A DNA stretch of 64,000 bases from Defluviicoccus sp. (GCA_022823775.1 JAJEHI010000072.1:1-64000); one strand, 5' to 3'; counted from the first letter of the stretch, positions 32,768 through 42,986 are shown. Numbers and translations: made by a program. The notes: generated from the sequence alone by a model not told the origin.

Positions 32768-33942
32768 TGGCCTTCCCGGCGGAGGCCGTCAACGGAGCGC
32801 TGGAACGGCTCCGCGCCCATCCGTTCTATCGTGGACGGCTGCCGAAGTCGGTCTCCGGCGAGGAAGAATTCGCCGCCAGCGTGCCTTTGATGACACGGGC
32901 GGAGTTTGTCGCCGAGATGGGAAAGCCCGGCTACGGCGCGTTCGGCGGGGCGAGCGCGGTCCGTGTCAACCTGACCCCGATGGGACCGACCTTGGTGCCG
33001 GTCTTCCATACAAGCGGCGACCTCGAGCGCATGATCGCCGCGGCGAGGAGCCATCTCGACGCCTGCGGAATCGGCGAAGCCGATGTCTGCGCGGTGACCT
33101 TCGGCTATCACCTTTTCGTCGCCGGACTGTTCTACCAATCCCAGATGGAAGCCCACGGGGTCGCCTGCATCCCGCTCGGCCCGGGCGAGGCGGAACGCGC
33201 GGTGGAAGTGTGCAACGGCCACGGCGTGACCGTGCTCGCCGGCAATCCGAGCTTCTCCCTGCGCCTGATCGAGGCGGGGCTCACTCCGCCCAAGGTCTTC
33301 TTCGCCGGCGGCGAGGCATTCACCGGCAACGCCGCGCTGTACTCCCGGGTGCGTGCGGCGATGCCGGAAACCGTGCTGGTCGACGCGTTCTCCCTGTCCG
33401 AGTTCCTGCCCGTCGCGCGCACCTTTCCCGGTGGCGAGGGCGTTCACGTGTTCGACGAGCTGGTCCATGCCGAGGTGATAAACCCGGAGACGCTGGACCC
33501 GGTTCCGGACGGGGAGCGGGGCGAGCTGGTGCTGACCCATCTGGTGAAGGAGGCCCAGCCGCTCGTCCGTTACCGCACCGGCGACCTCACGGTCCGGCGC
33601 ACCACGGCGCCGCTGCATGGCCGCACGGTGAGCCTGCCGCGTGTGGTGTTCGGCCGTACCGACGAGATGCTGAAGGTCAAGGGGGTCAAGATTTATCCGT
33701 CTGAGATCCGCGCCGTCCTCCTCGGCATCTCGGGGTTGACCGGCAAATACCGGATCGCCGTCGAAACCGAGCGGGGGCGCGACCGCCTCGGGTTGATCCT
33801 CGAAGGCAGCGTGGACGACGACGCGCTGGAAACCGTCGCCGAGCGGTTCAGGAGCCAGACTCTGATCGCCGCCGACCGGATCGAGCTCGTTTCCGCGCTC
33901 GACAACGGGCCGGTGACGCTCGATCGCAGGGGTTCCGCATGA
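32767..33942 (+). CDS. PaaK-like adenylate-forming protein lacking the canonical phosphate loop
   Basis: Protein of 391 residues. PaaK-type features include YRTGDL, GRTDEMLKVKGVKIYPSEI and LPLMTRAEF near the N-terminus, but where the phosphate-binding SSGSTG loop is expected the sequence reads TPMGPTLVP (70-78). The protein is shorter than PaaK (about 430-440). It may bind acyl-adenylate or CoA without making AMP-esters itself, or use a divergent loop. It overlaps the TPP enzyme by one base and the lipoate-ligase-like gene by four (ATGA), so the three proteins probably work together. Confidence 0.78.
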   Translation: MAFPAEAVNGALERLRAHPFYRGRLPKSVSGEEEFAASVPLMTRAEFVAEMGKPGYGAFGGASAVRVNLTPMGPTLVPVFHTSGDLERMIAAARSHLDACGIGEADVCAVTFGYHLFVAGLFYQSQMEAHGVACIPLGPGEAERAVEVCNGHGVTVLAGNPSFSLRLIEAGLTPPKVFFAGGEAFTGNAALYSRVRAAMPETVLVDAFSLSEFLPVARTFPGGEGVHVFDELVHAEVINPETLDPVPDGERGELVLTHLVKEAQPLVRYRTGDLTVRRTTAPLHGRTVSLPRVVFGRTDEMLKVKGVKIYPSEIRAVLLGISGLTGKYRIAVETERGRDRLGLILEGSVDDDALETVAERFRSQTLIAADRIELVSALDNGPVTLDRRGSA

Positions 33943-35051
33943 GCGGCTGGCGCCTGGTCGTCGATCGGGGCTCCTACGCCGATTTCTCGGTTTCGGTGTC
34001 GCCCGCGGTCGAGAAGGCGGTGGTGCGTGGCGAGGCACCGCCGACCGTCTTTCTGAATATCTTCGACTCGGACTCGATCACCATCGGCGTCAACGAGGAT
34101 CCGGAGCAGGTGCTGGACCTCGATTTCTGTCGTGCCAACGGGATCGATTTCCGCCGCCGGGTCAATGGCGGCGGGCCGATCTATGCCGGCGCCGGGTCGG
34201 CCTTCCTGATCTATTTCCTTCCATTGTCGCACCCCGAGGTGCCGGGGACCACGGAGGAGGCGTTTCGCAAGATCCTCGGCGCGGTCGCCGATGTATTCCG
34301 CGACCGCTACGGATTCCCGGCGGAATACCGCCCGCTCAACGACATCCAGGTCGAGGGGCGGAAGCTGGTCCCCACCTCCCTCAAGATCGAGGACGGGGTG
34401 ATGACGCTCCGCATCGTCGTCAACGTAAAGCCCATCGACACCGAGCTCGCCGGCAAGGCGATGCCGATGCCGCCCGAGAAGGTGCGCGACAAGGCGCTGA
34501 AGACGCTGGAATCGCGTTTCACCTGGCTGGAGAGGGAAGCCGGCCGAGAGATCGACGAAGCGGAACTGACCGCCTTCGCCCTGGCCTGCACCGAACGGGC
34601 CTTCGGTGAATCGGGGCTGGAACGGGCAAGGCTGGGCGCGGTCGAACGGAACTACGCCGATGCCTTTCGCGCCGAGCTCGATACGGAGGCCTGGCTGTTC
34701 GGGAAGTCGGAACGAATCCGCTTCGCCGATATGCCGCGTTCCGGCGACTTGCTGGGCAGGGGCCGCGAGAAGGCCATGGGCGGCATGATCCGCGCGACTC
34801 TGCTCGTCCGGGACGGGATCGTTCTGCGTGCAATCGTCAACGGCGACTGGCACCCGCGCCCGCTGGAGTCCGTCGACTGGCTGGAGCGTGCGCTCGCTGG
34901 CGTGACTGCCCGGGCGGACTCCCTGCGGCCCGCGGTGGAGGCTTTCCTCGCCAGGGGCGATGTCGAGTTCGCCGGCATCGCGGCCGGCGACCTGATGACG
35001 GCGTTCGAGGCGGCACTCGCCGATTGCAAGCCCTGGAAGGGCGCGCCCTGA
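33939..35051 (+). CDS. Lipoate-protein ligase A-like protein
   Basis: Protein of 370 residues of the biotin/lipoyl ligase fold. FRRRVNGGGPIYAGAGSAF (71-89) matches the RR-x2-GGG-x-V-x-H-D motif of LplA, and NDIQVEGRKL (134-143) holds the catalytic lysine. The second half (about 190-370), with RGREKAMGGMIRATLLVRDG and VNGDWH, resembles the LplA C-terminal accessory domain. It could activate lipoate or another acid. The VNGGGPIY loop differs from the usual GGGxVxHD, so lipoate specificity is uncertain. No lipoylated E2 protein is encoded nearby. Confidence 0.8.
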   Translation: MSGWRLVVDRGSYADFSVSVSPAVEKAVVRGEAPPTVFLNIFDSDSITIGVNEDPEQVLDLDFCRANGIDFRRRVNGGGPIYAGAGSAFLIYFLPLSHPEVPGTTEEAFRKILGAVADVFRDRYGFPAEYRPLNDIQVEGRKLVPTSLKIEDGVMTLRIVVNVKPIDTELAGKAMPMPPEKVRDKALKTLESRFTWLEREAGREIDEAELTAFALACTERAFGESGLERARLGAVERNYADAFRAELDTEAWLFGKSERIRFADMPRSGDLLGRGREKAMGGMIRATLLVRDGIVLRAIVNGDWHPRPLESVDWLERALAGVTARADSLRPAVEAFLARGDVEFAGIAAGDLMTAFEAALADCKPWKGAP

Positions 35052-35494
35052 GTCCGGAAGACCTTCCCGCCGACCGCGGCGCCTACGCGCTGGTCTTGCG
35101 TCTCGCGCGAGACACCCGGCTCGACATCGCGACCCTGGGCCGGCCGGTTCTGCCCGCCGGGCTCTACCTCTACGCCGGCAGCGCGTGGGGGCCCGGCGGG
35201 ATCCGCGCCCGGGCCGGTCGCCATCTGCGACGCTCCAGGGCGCGGGTCTGGCACATCGACCATCTGACGGAGGTGGCGACGGTAGAACGGGCGGTTGCCT
35301 TCCCCGGTGCCCGGGAATGCGAGATAGCGGATTTCGTCGTCGCCCGCGGAGCGCAAGCGCCGGTTCGCCGCTTCGGGGCTTCCGATTGCCGCCGCTGCGA
35401 GGCTCATTTGCTGGCCGTGGAGCCCGATCTTGTCCAAGTATTGATGTCGACGACTCTTGACAAGGAAAATATCCTTGTTAGAACAAGGAAATGA
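35024..35494 (+). CDS. DUF123 (GIY-YIG-like) protein
   Basis: Protein of 156 residues if started at the TTG at 35024, which overlaps the previous gene by 28 bases; the family usually starts near SPEDLP, so about eight residues could be extra. It has the DUF123 landmarks: GAYALVLRL, LPAGLYLYAGSAWGPGG, ARAGRHLRR and HIDHL, then CEIADFVV. DUF123 proteins occur alone or fused to endonuclease III and are related to GIY-YIG nucleases; the function is not established. Its stop overlaps the AbrB antitoxin start by four bases. Confidence 0.8.
   Translation: MQALEGRALSPEDLPADRGAYALVLRLARDTRLDIATLGRPVLPAGLYLYAGSAWGPGGIRARAGRHLRRSRARVWHIDHLTEVATVERAVAFPGARECEIADFVVARGAQAPVRRFGASDCRRCEAHLLAVEPDLVQVLMSTTLDKENILVRTRK
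35457..35489. promoter_or_regulatory. Repeated operator and -35-like element before the AbrB-VapC pair
   Basis: ACAAGGA (35460-35466), its inverse TCCTTGT (35472-35478) and a third direct copy ACAAGGA (35483-35489) lie directly before the antitoxin ATG. TTGACA at 35457-35462 overlaps the first copy. The inverted pair is spaced by five bases. Binding by the AbrB-type antitoxin to repress the pair is inferred. Confidence 0.55.
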
Positions 35495-35787
35495 GCAAGG
35501 TCACCAGCAAACTGCAAGTGACACTCCCCAAGGCGCTCGCCCAGCGTTACGGAATCGCGCCCGGGGACGACATCCGTTTCGAGGAAGCCGGCGAAGTCAT
35601 CCGCGTGGTGCCCGCCAATACCGGTGTATCCGAACAAGGTCTGGACACCGAGGCGCGGCTGCGGCTGTTCGACGCCGCGACCGATCGCCAGCGGGCGCGC
35701 GAGGCCGGCCGGCCATCGCGCCGCGCCGAGACGCGGGGCTGGACCCGCGAGGAGTTCTACCAGCGTGGTATCCCGGGTTCTGATTGA
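35491..35787 (+). CDS. AbrB/MazE-family antitoxin
   Basis: Protein of 98 residues whose first 45 (MSKVTSKLQVTLPKALAQRY, GIAPGDDIRFEEAGEVIRV) form a swapped-hairpin AbrB DNA-binding domain. The C-terminal half is Arg/Glu-rich and would bind the toxin. It overlaps the DUF123 stop by four bases and the toxin gene by 23 bases. It probably binds the repeats just upstream. Confidence 0.88.
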   Translation: MSKVTSKLQVTLPKALAQRYGIAPGDDIRFEEAGEVIRVVPANTGVSEQGLDTEARLRLFDAATDRQRAREAGRPSRRAETRGWTREEFYQRGIPGSD

Positions 35788-36208
35788 CACCGACATACTG
35801 GTTTACCGCTATGACGACCGGTTTCCCGACAAGCGGGCGACCGCGTCCGCTGTTCTGCGCGACGGCATCGTCACCGGCACCGCGCGCGTGCCCCATCAGG
35901 CGGTCGTGGAGTTCGTCGCCGCGACCACGAGGGGTCGTCCGGAAGACCGGTTGCTCGATGCCGCCGACGCGCGACGCGAGGCGGAAGAAATCATGGCGCA
36001 GTTTCCGATCCTCTACCCCGATGACGCGGTGTTGCGAACGGCGCTGCGGGGAGCTGCGGCCTACGGCCTTTCCTGGTTCGATGCGCACCTCTGGGCCTAT
36101 GCGGAAGTGAACGGGATCGAAGAGCTGTTGTCCGAGGATTTTCAGCACGGTCGCATGTACGGCACGGTGACGGTCCGCAACCCCTTCCTGACGGAAGTCG
36201 CGAAATAG
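35765..36208 (+). CDS. PIN-domain toxin (VapC-like)
   Basis: Protein of 147 residues from a GTG start inside the antitoxin gene. Acidic PIN residues are in VLIDTDILVYRYD, VVEFVAATTRG, SWFDAHLWAYAE and LLSEDFQHG. It should be an RNase kept inactive by the AbrB-type antitoxin. Unlike the other PIN gene in the window (22334-22762), it is paired with an AbrB and not a ribbon-helix-helix partner. Confidence 0.9.
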   Translation: MVSRVLIDTDILVYRYDDRFPDKRATASAVLRDGIVTGTARVPHQAVVEFVAATTRGRPEDRLLDAADARREAEEIMAQFPILYPDDAVLRTALRGAAAYGLSWFDAHLWAYAEVNGIEELLSEDFQHGRMYGTVTVRNPFLTEVAK

Positions 36209-36287
36209 AGACGTCATCGTCCCTCTTCCTTGCCGCTGTCCCTGCGAAACGGGATAGTCCGGCGGTATTGCAAACGAGGCCTTGGAT

Positions 36288-37073
36288 ATGAGCGCCGAAG
36301 AACCCGTCCTGACGATCGACCGGCCGGCCGAAGGGATCGCCCGTATCGGGCTGAACCGGCCGGAAAAGCGCAACGCGCTCGATCCCGAGTTGCGGCTTGC
36401 GCTGATCGACGGGATCGGCGCGGTGCTGGAGGATTCGTCGGTCCGCGCCGTGATCCTCGCCGGCAACGGCGGACATTTCTGCGCCGGTGGCGACATCGCG
36501 TCCATGGAGGGGCTGGACGCTGCGGCGGGGCGCGCGCGGATGAAGTCGAACCACCGCATGGTCCGGCTGATCGCGGAAGCCGAAAAGCCCGTCGTCGCCG
36601 CGGTGGAAGGCTATGCGGTCGGCGCCGGCGCGGGCATCGCGCTTCTCGCCGACACCGTCGCGATCGCCGAGACCGGTGCGATCGGCTTTCCCTCCTTCAA
36701 GGTCGGGCTGATCCCCGATTACGGCATCCTTCACACCCTCCCGCGTCGGGTCGGGACGGCCAGGGCGCGCCAGATCCTCCTCTACGCGCGGATGCTGCGG
36801 GGTGCGGAGGCGGTCGAGGCCGGGCTCGCCGACGAGCTCGCGCCCGAGGGCGGGGCCGAGGCCGTCGCGCTGGAACGCGCGCGCGAGCTCGCCGCCATGC
36901 CGGCGCTGGCCTTCGCGCTCGCGAAGCAGCAGATCGGGCTCGCCCCGGCAAGCCTGGAGGCGGCGCTGGAGATGGAAGCGCTGGGCCAGGCCTCCAACTT
37001 CACCACCGCCGATTTCGCCGAGGGCCGCGCGGCGTTCAGGGAGAAGCGCGCGCCGGATTTCCGGCGTTCGTAA
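36288..37073 (+). CDS. Enoyl-CoA hydratase/isomerase family protein
   Basis: Protein of 261 residues from the ATG; a TTG two codons earlier is possible. Crotonase-fold motifs include LNRPEKRNALDPEL, the oxyanion-hole loop GHFCAGGDI and AVEGYAVGAGAGIALLAD. Family members hydrate or isomerise enoyl-CoA thioesters. It is followed 10 bases later by a 3-hydroxyacyl-CoA dehydrogenase, so the two probably carry out consecutive beta-oxidation steps. Possible promoter elements TTGCCG and GATAGT lie 17 bases apart about 25-50 bases upstream. Confidence 0.9.
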   Translation: MSAEEPVLTIDRPAEGIARIGLNRPEKRNALDPELRLALIDGIGAVLEDSSVRAVILAGNGGHFCAGGDIASMEGLDAAAGRARMKSNHRMVRLIAEAEKPVVAAVEGYAVGAGAGIALLADTVAIAETGAIGFPSFKVGLIPDYGILHTLPRRVGTARARQILLYARMLRGAEAVEAGLADELAPEGGAEAVALERARELAAMPALAFALAKQQIGLAPASLEAALEMEALGQASNFTTADFAEGRAAFREKRAPDFRRS

Positions 37074-37083
37074 GGAGCACCTC

Positions 37084-38610
37084 ATGACGATCGACCCTCA
37101 ATCGCCCGATCTCGCGCTCGGGGTCATCGGCACCGGTACGATGGGCCGGGGCATCGCCCAGATCGCGGCGGCGGGCGGCGTCTCCGTCAGGCTGTACGAC
37201 ACCCGCGACGGCGCGGCGGAAGAGGCGTCGGCTTTCGTGGCCCGGATGCTGCGCCGGGCGGCGGAAAAGGGCGGCATGACAGAAGGCGCGGCGGAATCGG
37301 CCATCGCAAGGCTGGACATCGTCGACGGGCTCGACGCCATGGCCGGCGCCGGCGTCGTGGTCGAAGCGATCGTCGAGGAGCTGGAGGCCAAGAAACGGCT
37401 GTTCGCCGAGCTCGAGACCATCGTCTCCGACGACTGCATTCTCGCCTCCAACACCTCGTCGCTCTCCGTGACGGCGATCGCCGCCGACTGCGAGCGGCCG
37501 GAGCGCGTGGCTGGCTGGCACTTCTTCAACCCGGTACCGCTGCTGAAGGTGGTCGAGGTGGTCGACGGGTTGTTGACCGAGCCCTGGGTGGGCGATGTCC
37601 TGGACGCGGTCGCGCGCCGCTGCGGCCATCGCCCGGTCCGCGCCAAGGATTCGCCGGGCTTTCTCGTCAACCATGCCGGACGCGGGCTCAATACCGAAGG
37701 TTTGCGAATCGTCCAGGAAGGCATCGCCCAGCCCCGTGATGTCGACGACATCCTGCGCGAGGGCGGCACCCGGTTCCGCATGGGCCCATTCGAGCTCATG
37801 GACACGACCGGGCTCGACGTCTCCGGCGTGGTGATGGAGTCGATCTACCGCCAGTTCTACGAGGAGCCGCGCTTCCGCCCGGTCCCGATCGCGCGCCAGC
37901 GCATGGCCGCCGGGCTTTACGGGCGCAAGACCGGCCGCGGCTTCTACGCCTACGAAGACGGCGGGAAGGCCGCGGCACCGGCGCCGGCGATCCCCGAGGC
38001 GGCGCCCGCCCCGGTCTGGGTGAGCCCGGCCGACCCCGACGGGCAGGCCGCCGTCATGTCGGCCATCGCGGACGCGGCGGAGATCGAGAGCGGGGCGAGT
38101 CCCGATCCGGGAACCCTCTGCATCGTTACGCCCACGGGATCGGACGCAACGACAGCGGCGCTCGACCAGGGCCTGCCGCCGGAACGCACGGTGGCGGTCG
38201 ACACCGCGTTCGGGCTGGACGGCAGGCGCACCGTCATGACTACCCCGGTGACCGAACCCCGATGGCGCGATCTCGCTCATGCGCTGCTCGCCGCCGACGG
38301 CACGCCGGTCACGGTTATCGGGGACAGTCCCGGCTTCGTCGCCCAGCGGGTGGTCGCCACGATCGTCAATATCGGCTGCGACATCGCCCAGCAGGGGATC
38401 GCCACCCCCGGAGACATCGACGCCGCCGTCGAGCTCGGCCTCGCCTATCCGCGTGGGCCGATCGCCTGGGGCGACTATCTCGGCCCCTCCAGGGTGCTCG
38501 CGATCCTCGAAGCGCTGCACGGCTTCTACCGGGATCCGCGCTACCGCCCGAGCCCGTGGCTGATCCGGCGCGCGAAGATCGGCGTGCCGCTTGCGACGGT
38601 GGCGCGCTGA
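37084..38610 (+). CDS. 3-hydroxyacyl-CoA dehydrogenase with two C-terminal domains (PaaH-like)
   Basis: Protein of 508 residues. The N-terminal NAD-binding domain has GVIGTGTMGRGIAQIAA (about 13-29) and the catalytic WHFFNPVPLLKVVEVV histidine/asparagine segment. One C-terminal 3HCDH domain follows (DSPGFLVNHAGRGLN and MGPFELMDTTGLD). After a Pro/Ala-rich linker comes a second domain (DSPGFVAQRVVATIVNIG, YPRGPIAWGD). This duplicated layout is that of PaaH-type enzymes of aromatic or fatty-acid breakdown, and it is longer than the single-domain Hbd form (about 290). GGAG precedes the ATG. Confidence 0.9.
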   Translation: MTIDPQSPDLALGVIGTGTMGRGIAQIAAAGGVSVRLYDTRDGAAEEASAFVARMLRRAAEKGGMTEGAAESAIARLDIVDGLDAMAGAGVVVEAIVEELEAKKRLFAELETIVSDDCILASNTSSLSVTAIAADCERPERVAGWHFFNPVPLLKVVEVVDGLLTEPWVGDVLDAVARRCGHRPVRAKDSPGFLVNHAGRGLNTEGLRIVQEGIAQPRDVDDILREGGTRFRMGPFELMDTTGLDVSGVVMESIYRQFYEEPRFRPVPIARQRMAAGLYGRKTGRGFYAYEDGGKAAAPAPAIPEAAPAPVWVSPADPDGQAAVMSAIADAAEIESGASPDPGTLCIVTPTGSDATTAALDQGLPPERTVAVDTAFGLDGRRTVMTTPVTEPRWRDLAHALLAADGTPVTVIGDSPGFVAQRVVATIVNIGCDIAQQGIATPGDIDAAVELGLAYPRGPIAWGDYLGPSRVLAILEALHGFYRDPRYRPSPWLIRRAKIGVPLATVAR

Positions 38611-38727
38611 AATCCCTCCGCGGAGACCCGACGGCCTTGCATCGCCGCCGCGCCGGGGACACATTGCGGCGCCCTAGGGGGTCCCGATTCGAATACCCTT
38701 CATCGCGCCCAATTGTGTGAGACCGTC

Positions 38728-40755
38728 ATGACGATCAGCACCCAACAAGCGTCGACCGTCGGCTGCGCCGCCGGGGTCACACCGCTGCGCATGGCCAACG
38801 CGATCCGCGCGCTCGCCATGGACGCGGTCCAGGCGGCCAGGTCCGGCCATCCCGGAATGCCCATGGGTATGGCCGACGCCGCCACGGTGCTGTTTACGCG
38901 TTTTCTGAAGTTCGACCCCGCGGCTCCCGACTGGCCCGACCGCGACAGGTTCGTGCTGTCAGCCGGGCACGGCTCGATGTTGCTTTACGCGCTCCTTCAT
39001 CTGACCGGCTATCCGGACATGACGATGGACGAGATCCGCCGCTTCCGGCAGCTCGGGAGCCGCACCGCCGGTCACCCGGAATATGGCCACGCGGCGGGGA
39101 TCGAGACCACGACGGGACCGCTCGGACAGGGCATCGCGACGGCGGTCGGGATGGCGCTCGCCGAGCGCATGCTCGCGGCGCGGTTCGGCGACGAGGTCGT
39201 CGACCACCGGACCTACGCGATCGCTTCCGACGGCGATCTGATGGAGGGGGTGAGCCACGAGGCCGCCTCCCTCGCCGGCCATCTCGGGCTCGGCAAGCTG
39301 ATCGTGCTGTTCGACGACAACGCGATCTCCATCGACGGCCCGACGGCGCTCTCGGTGGCGGACGACGTACCGGCGCGGTTCGCGGCCTATGGCTGGCACA
39401 CCGATTCCGTCGACGGCCACGACCCGGAGGCGGTCGCCGCGGCCATCGGGGCCGCACAGGACGACGGGCGCCCGTCGCTGATCGCGTGCAGGACCGTCAT
39501 CGGCTACGGCGCGCCCAACAAGGCGGGGACGGCCGGTTCGCACGGCGCGCCGCTGGGCGAGGACGAAATCGCGGGTGCGCGCAGGGCGCTCGACTGGGAT
39601 CTGCCCCCCTTTGAGCTTCCGGAAGACGTGGTCTCCGCCTGGCGGGCCGCCGGCGCCCGCTCCGGGCCGGAGCGGGCAGCCTGGCGCATGCGGATCGAAG
39701 CATTGCCGGCGGAGCGCGGGGCCGAGTTCGAGCGCGCGGTCTCGGGCGCGCTGCCGCAAGGTTGGGAGGCGGCATTCGATGCCCATGTCGACCGCCTCGT
39801 GGAGGCCGGGCCGAAGCGCGCCACCCGCCAGTCCTCCGGCGAGGCGCTGAACGTACTCGCGCCGCTGATACCCGAGCTGATCGGCGGTTCGGCCGATCTC
39901 ACCGGGTCCAACAACACCCTGTTCAAGGATGCCCGCATTGTTACTCGCGATGACTTCTCCGGACGTTACATCCATTACGGCGTCCGCGAGCACGGCATGG
40001 CCGCGGCCATGAACGGGATGGCGCTGCACGGGGGGATCGTTCCCTATGCCGGAACCTTCCTGATCTTCTCGGACTATCTGAGACCGGCGCTTCGTTTGGC
40101 CGCGCTGATGGGCAAGCAGGCGATCTACGTGTTGACCCACGACTCGATCGGGCTCGGCGAGGACGGACCCACCCACCAGCCGGTGGAACATCTTGCGAGC
40201 CTGCGCGCGATGCCCAACGTGCGTGTCTTTCGGCCGGCCGATGCCGTCGAGACGGCCGAATGCTGGGCTGCGGCCCTCGCGTGCCGCACCGGGCCTTCGG
40301 TGCTTGCACTGACCCGCCAGGCCCTGCCCGCGCTGCGCAATCCGGAGCACGACCGGGGTCTCGGTGCGAAGGGCGGCTATGTCCTGGCCCGGGCGAGCGG
40401 CGGAGCCCCGCGCGTGGCGCTGCTCGCGACCGGGTCCGAGGTTTCGATCGCGGTCGAGGCCCGGGCGATCCTCGAGGACGAGGGTGTCCCGACCCAGGTC
40501 AGTTCGCTCCCCTGCTGGGAGCTGTTCGAGGAGCAGCCGAAGTCCTGGCGCGACGCGGTGCTCGGCGGAGACGCGGTCCGTGTCGGGGTCGAGGCTGCCT
40601 GCGGCCTCGGCTGGGAACGCCATATCGGCGCCGACGGAGCGTTCGTCGGGATGACGGGGTTCGGGGCCTCGGCGCCGCATGGCGATCTCTACGAGCATTT
40701 CGGGCTGACGGCCGAAGCGGTGGCCGACGCCGCGCGCGCCCATCTGAAAGCGTAA
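38728..40755 (+). CDS. tkt: Transketolase
   Basis: Protein of 675 residues, normal for transketolase. TPP-binding and catalytic features include [47 protein letters not shown], the [15 protein letters not shown] histidine loop and [13 protein letters not shown]. It transfers two-carbon units in the pentose phosphate or Calvin cycles. I place the start at the ATG, not the TTG five codons upstream. It is followed after 16 bases by gap and then pgk, a common alphaproteobacterial order. Confidence 0.96.
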   Translation: MTISTQQASTVGCAAGVTPLRMANAIRALAMDAVQAARSGHPGMPMGMADAATVLFTRFLKFDPAAPDWPDRDRFVLSAGHGSMLLYALLHLTGYPDMTMDEIRRFRQLGSRTAGHPEYGHAAGIETTTGPLGQGIATAVGMALAERMLAARFGDEVVDHRTYAIASDGDLMEGVSHEAASLAGHLGLGKLIVLFDDNAISIDGPTALSVADDVPARFAAYGWHTDSVDGHDPEAVAAAIGAAQDDGRPSLIACRTVIGYGAPNKAGTAGSHGAPLGEDEIAGARRALDWDLPPFELPEDVVSAWRAAGARSGPERAAWRMRIEALPAERGAEFERAVSGALPQGWEAAFDAHVDRLVEAGPKRATRQSSGEALNVLAPLIPELIGGSADLTGSNNTLFKDARIVTRDDFSGRYIHYGVREHGMAAAMNGMALHGGIVPYAGTFLIFSDYLRPALRLAALMGKQAIYVLTHDSIGLGEDGPTHQPVEHLASLRAMPNVRVFRPADAVETAECWAAALACRTGPSVLALTRQALPALRNPEHDRGLGAKGGYVLARASGGAPRVALLATGSEVSIAVEARAILEDEGVPTQVSSLPCWELFEEQPKSWRDAVLGGDAVRVGVEAACGLGWERHIGADGAFVGMTGFGASAPHGDLYEHFGLTAEAVADAARAHLKA

Positions 40756-40771
40756 TTCCGGAGGAAACGAT

Positions 40772-41782
40772 ATGGCGGTTCGGGTAGCGATCAACGGGTT
40801 TGGCCGTATCGGGCGTCTCGTCTTGCGGGCGCTCTACGAATCGGGGCGCGAGGACATCGAGGTCGTCGCGATCAACGATCTCGGTTCGCCCGAGGTGAAC
40901 GCCCATCTGCTCGAATACGATTCCAGTCACGGGCATTTCGAAGGCAAGGTCCGGGTGACCAAATCCGGCTTCAACGTGAACGGCGACGCCATCGCGGTCT
41001 TCGCCGAGCGCGACCCGGCGAACCTCCCCTGGGCGAAGCTCGGCATCGACGTGGCTTTGGAATGCACCGGCCTGTTCACCAAACGGGCGGACGCGGAGAA
41101 ACATCTCGCGGCGGGCGCCAAACGCGTTCTCATCTCGGCGCCCGCGACGGACGAGGACATCACCGTCGTCTACGGGGTGAACGAGAACAGGCTCCGCAAG
41201 TCGCACCGGGTCGTCTCCAACGCGTCCTGCACCACCAACTGCCTCGCTCCCGTGGCCGCCGTGCTCGACAAGGCGGTGGGCGTTTCCAAGGGGTATATGA
41301 CGACGGTCCACGCCTATACGGGCGACCAGCGCATTCTCGACACCCTGCACAGCGACCTGCGGCGCGCTCGCGCGGCGGGACAGTCGCTGATCCCCACCTC
41401 GACCGGTGCCGCGAAGGCGGTCGGCCGCGTACTGCCGGAGCTCGACGGCAAGCTCGACGGCACGGCCATCCGGGTGCCGACCCAGAACGTGTCGATGATC
41501 GACTTCAAGTTCGTGGCGTCGCGCAAAACGACCGCCGAAGAGGTCAATGCCGCGATCGCGAAGGCGGCAAGGACCAGGCGCCTCAAGGGCGTGCTCGCCA
41601 CTAACGACGCGCCGCTGGTCTCGACCGACTTCAACCACAACGCCGCGAGCTCGGTTTTCGACCTGACCCAGACCCAGGTGATCGACGGCACGCTGGTCCG
41701 CGTACTCAGCTGGTACGACAACGAGTGGGGCTTTTCCAACCGGATGCTCGACGTCGCGGCGGCGCTCGGCCGGCTCGGCTGA
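40772..41782 (+). CDS. gap: Glyceraldehyde-3-phosphate dehydrogenase, type I
   Basis: Protein of 336 residues with NAD-binding [10 protein letters not shown] at the N-terminus, catalytic cysteine C153 in SNASCTTNC and [12 protein letters not shown] at the C-terminus. It oxidises glyceraldehyde-3-phosphate to 1,3-bisphosphoglycerate with NAD(P) in the cytoplasm, or runs in reverse. GGAGG lies nine bases before the ATG. It is flanked by tkt and pgk. Confidence 0.96.
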   Translation: MAVRVAINGFGRIGRLVLRALYESGREDIEVVAINDLGSPEVNAHLLEYDSSHGHFEGKVRVTKSGFNVNGDAIAVFAERDPANLPWAKLGIDVALECTGLFTKRADAEKHLAAGAKRVLISAPATDEDITVVYGVNENRLRKSHRVVSNASCTTNCLAPVAAVLDKAVGVSKGYMTTVHAYTGDQRILDTLHSDLRRARAAGQSLIPTSTGAAKAVGRVLPELDGKLDGTAIRVPTQNVSMIDFKFVASRKTTAEEVNAAIAKAARTRRLKGVLATNDAPLVSTDFNHNAASSVFDLTQTQVIDGTLVRVLSWYDNEWGFSNRMLDVAAALGRLG

Positions 41783-41795
41783 ACCGGCGCGGCCG

Positions 41796-42986
41796 ATGCC
41801 GCGTTCGATCGACGCCTTTGCGCTGGCGGGAAAGCGGGTCCTGCTGCGCGCCGACCTCAACGTCCCGATGAAGGACGGGGTCGTCGCCGACACGACCCGG
41901 CTGGATCGTCTGGCCCCCACCGTCGAGGAAATCTGCGCCAAGGGTGCTTCGGCGGTCGTCCTTTCCCATTTCGGCCGACCGAAGGGCAAGCGCCTGGACG
42001 AACTGTCCTTGCGCCCACTCGTCGGGCCCCTGAGCAAGGCGCTTGGCGGCCGCGAGGTGGCGTTTGCGGAAGACTGCATCGGCCCTGTCGCCGAAGGAGC
42101 GGCCGCGGGGCTCGGTCCGGGCGACGTGCTGCTGCTCGAGAACCTGCGTTTCCATGCCGGTGAGGAAGCCAACGATCCCGACTTCGCCCGGTCGCTCGCC
42201 GCGCTCGGGGAAGTCTACGTGAACGACGCCTTTTCCGTCGCGCACCGCGCGCACGCTTCGACGGAAGGGGTGGCACACCTCCTGCCGGTCGCCGCGGGGC
42301 GGTCGATGGAGGCCGAGCTGGCGGCACTGGCGAGCGCTTTGGAAACGCCCGCGCGGCCGCTTGCCGCGATCGTCGGCGGCGCCAAGGTCTCCACCAAGCT
42401 CGATCTCCTCGGCAACCTGCTCGACAGGGTCGACATGCTCGCCATCGGCGGCGCGATGGCAAACACCTTCCTTCACGCGCTCGGAACCGATGTGGGCGCT
42501 TCGCTGTGCGAGGTCGGGATGGCCGATACGGCGCGTGCGATCCTGGCGGACGCCGACGCGGCGGGTTGCGAGATCGTGCTGCCGTCCGATGTCGTCGTGG
42601 CGCGGGCGCTGGAAGCGGGAGCGCCGTCGGAAACGGTGCCCATCGCCGCGGTGGCCGACGACGCGATGATCCTCGACATCGGTGGGGGCTCGGCGAACGC
42701 ACTGTCCGCGCGGCTCGCGGAATGCCGGACGCTGGTCTGGAACGGCCCGCTCGGCGCCTTCGAGGTGCCGCCCTTCGACGCGGCGACGGTCGCGGTCGCC
42801 AGGGCCGCGGCGGCACTCACCAGGGCCGGATCGCTGCGCACCGTCGCGGGCGGCGGCGACACCGTGGCGGCGCTCTCCCATGCCGGGGTCGCGGCAGACT
42901 TCGGCTATCTCTCGACGGCCGGCGGCGCGTTCCTCGAATGGCTCGAGGGGAAGACGCTCCCCGGTGTCGCGGCGCTCGGCGGCTAA
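41796..42986 (+). CDS. pgk: Phosphoglycerate kinase
   Basis: Protein of 396 residues with the conserved [13 protein letters not shown] segment, [30 protein letters not shown]-type [12 protein letters not shown], and C-terminal [10 protein letters not shown]. It converts 1,3-bisphosphoglycerate and ADP to 3-phosphoglycerate and ATP. It starts 13 bases after gap and its stop overlaps the convergent flavoprotein gene by four bases. Confidence 0.96.
   Translation: MPRSIDAFALAGKRVLLRADLNVPMKDGVVADTTRLDRLAPTVEEICAKGASAVVLSHFGRPKGKRLDELSLRPLVGPLSKALGGREVAFAEDCIGPVAEGAAAGLGPGDVLLLENLRFHAGEEANDPDFARSLAALGEVYVNDAFSVAHRAHASTEGVAHLLPVAAGRSMEAELAALASALETPARPLAAIVGGAKVSTKLDLLGNLLDRVDMLAIGGAMANTFLHALGTDVGASLCEVGMADTARAILADADAAGCEIVLPSDVVVARALEAGAPSETVPIAAVADDAMILDIGGGSANALSARLAECRTLVWNGPLGAFEVPPFDAATVAVARAAAALTRAGSLRTVAGGGDTVAALSHAGVAADFGYLSTAGGAFLEWLEGKTLPGVAALGG

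Noticed and set aside
38713-38727. TTG start five codons upstream for tkt
   Set aside because: The ATG at 38728 gives the normal transketolase N-terminus; the TTG adds residues without similarity.
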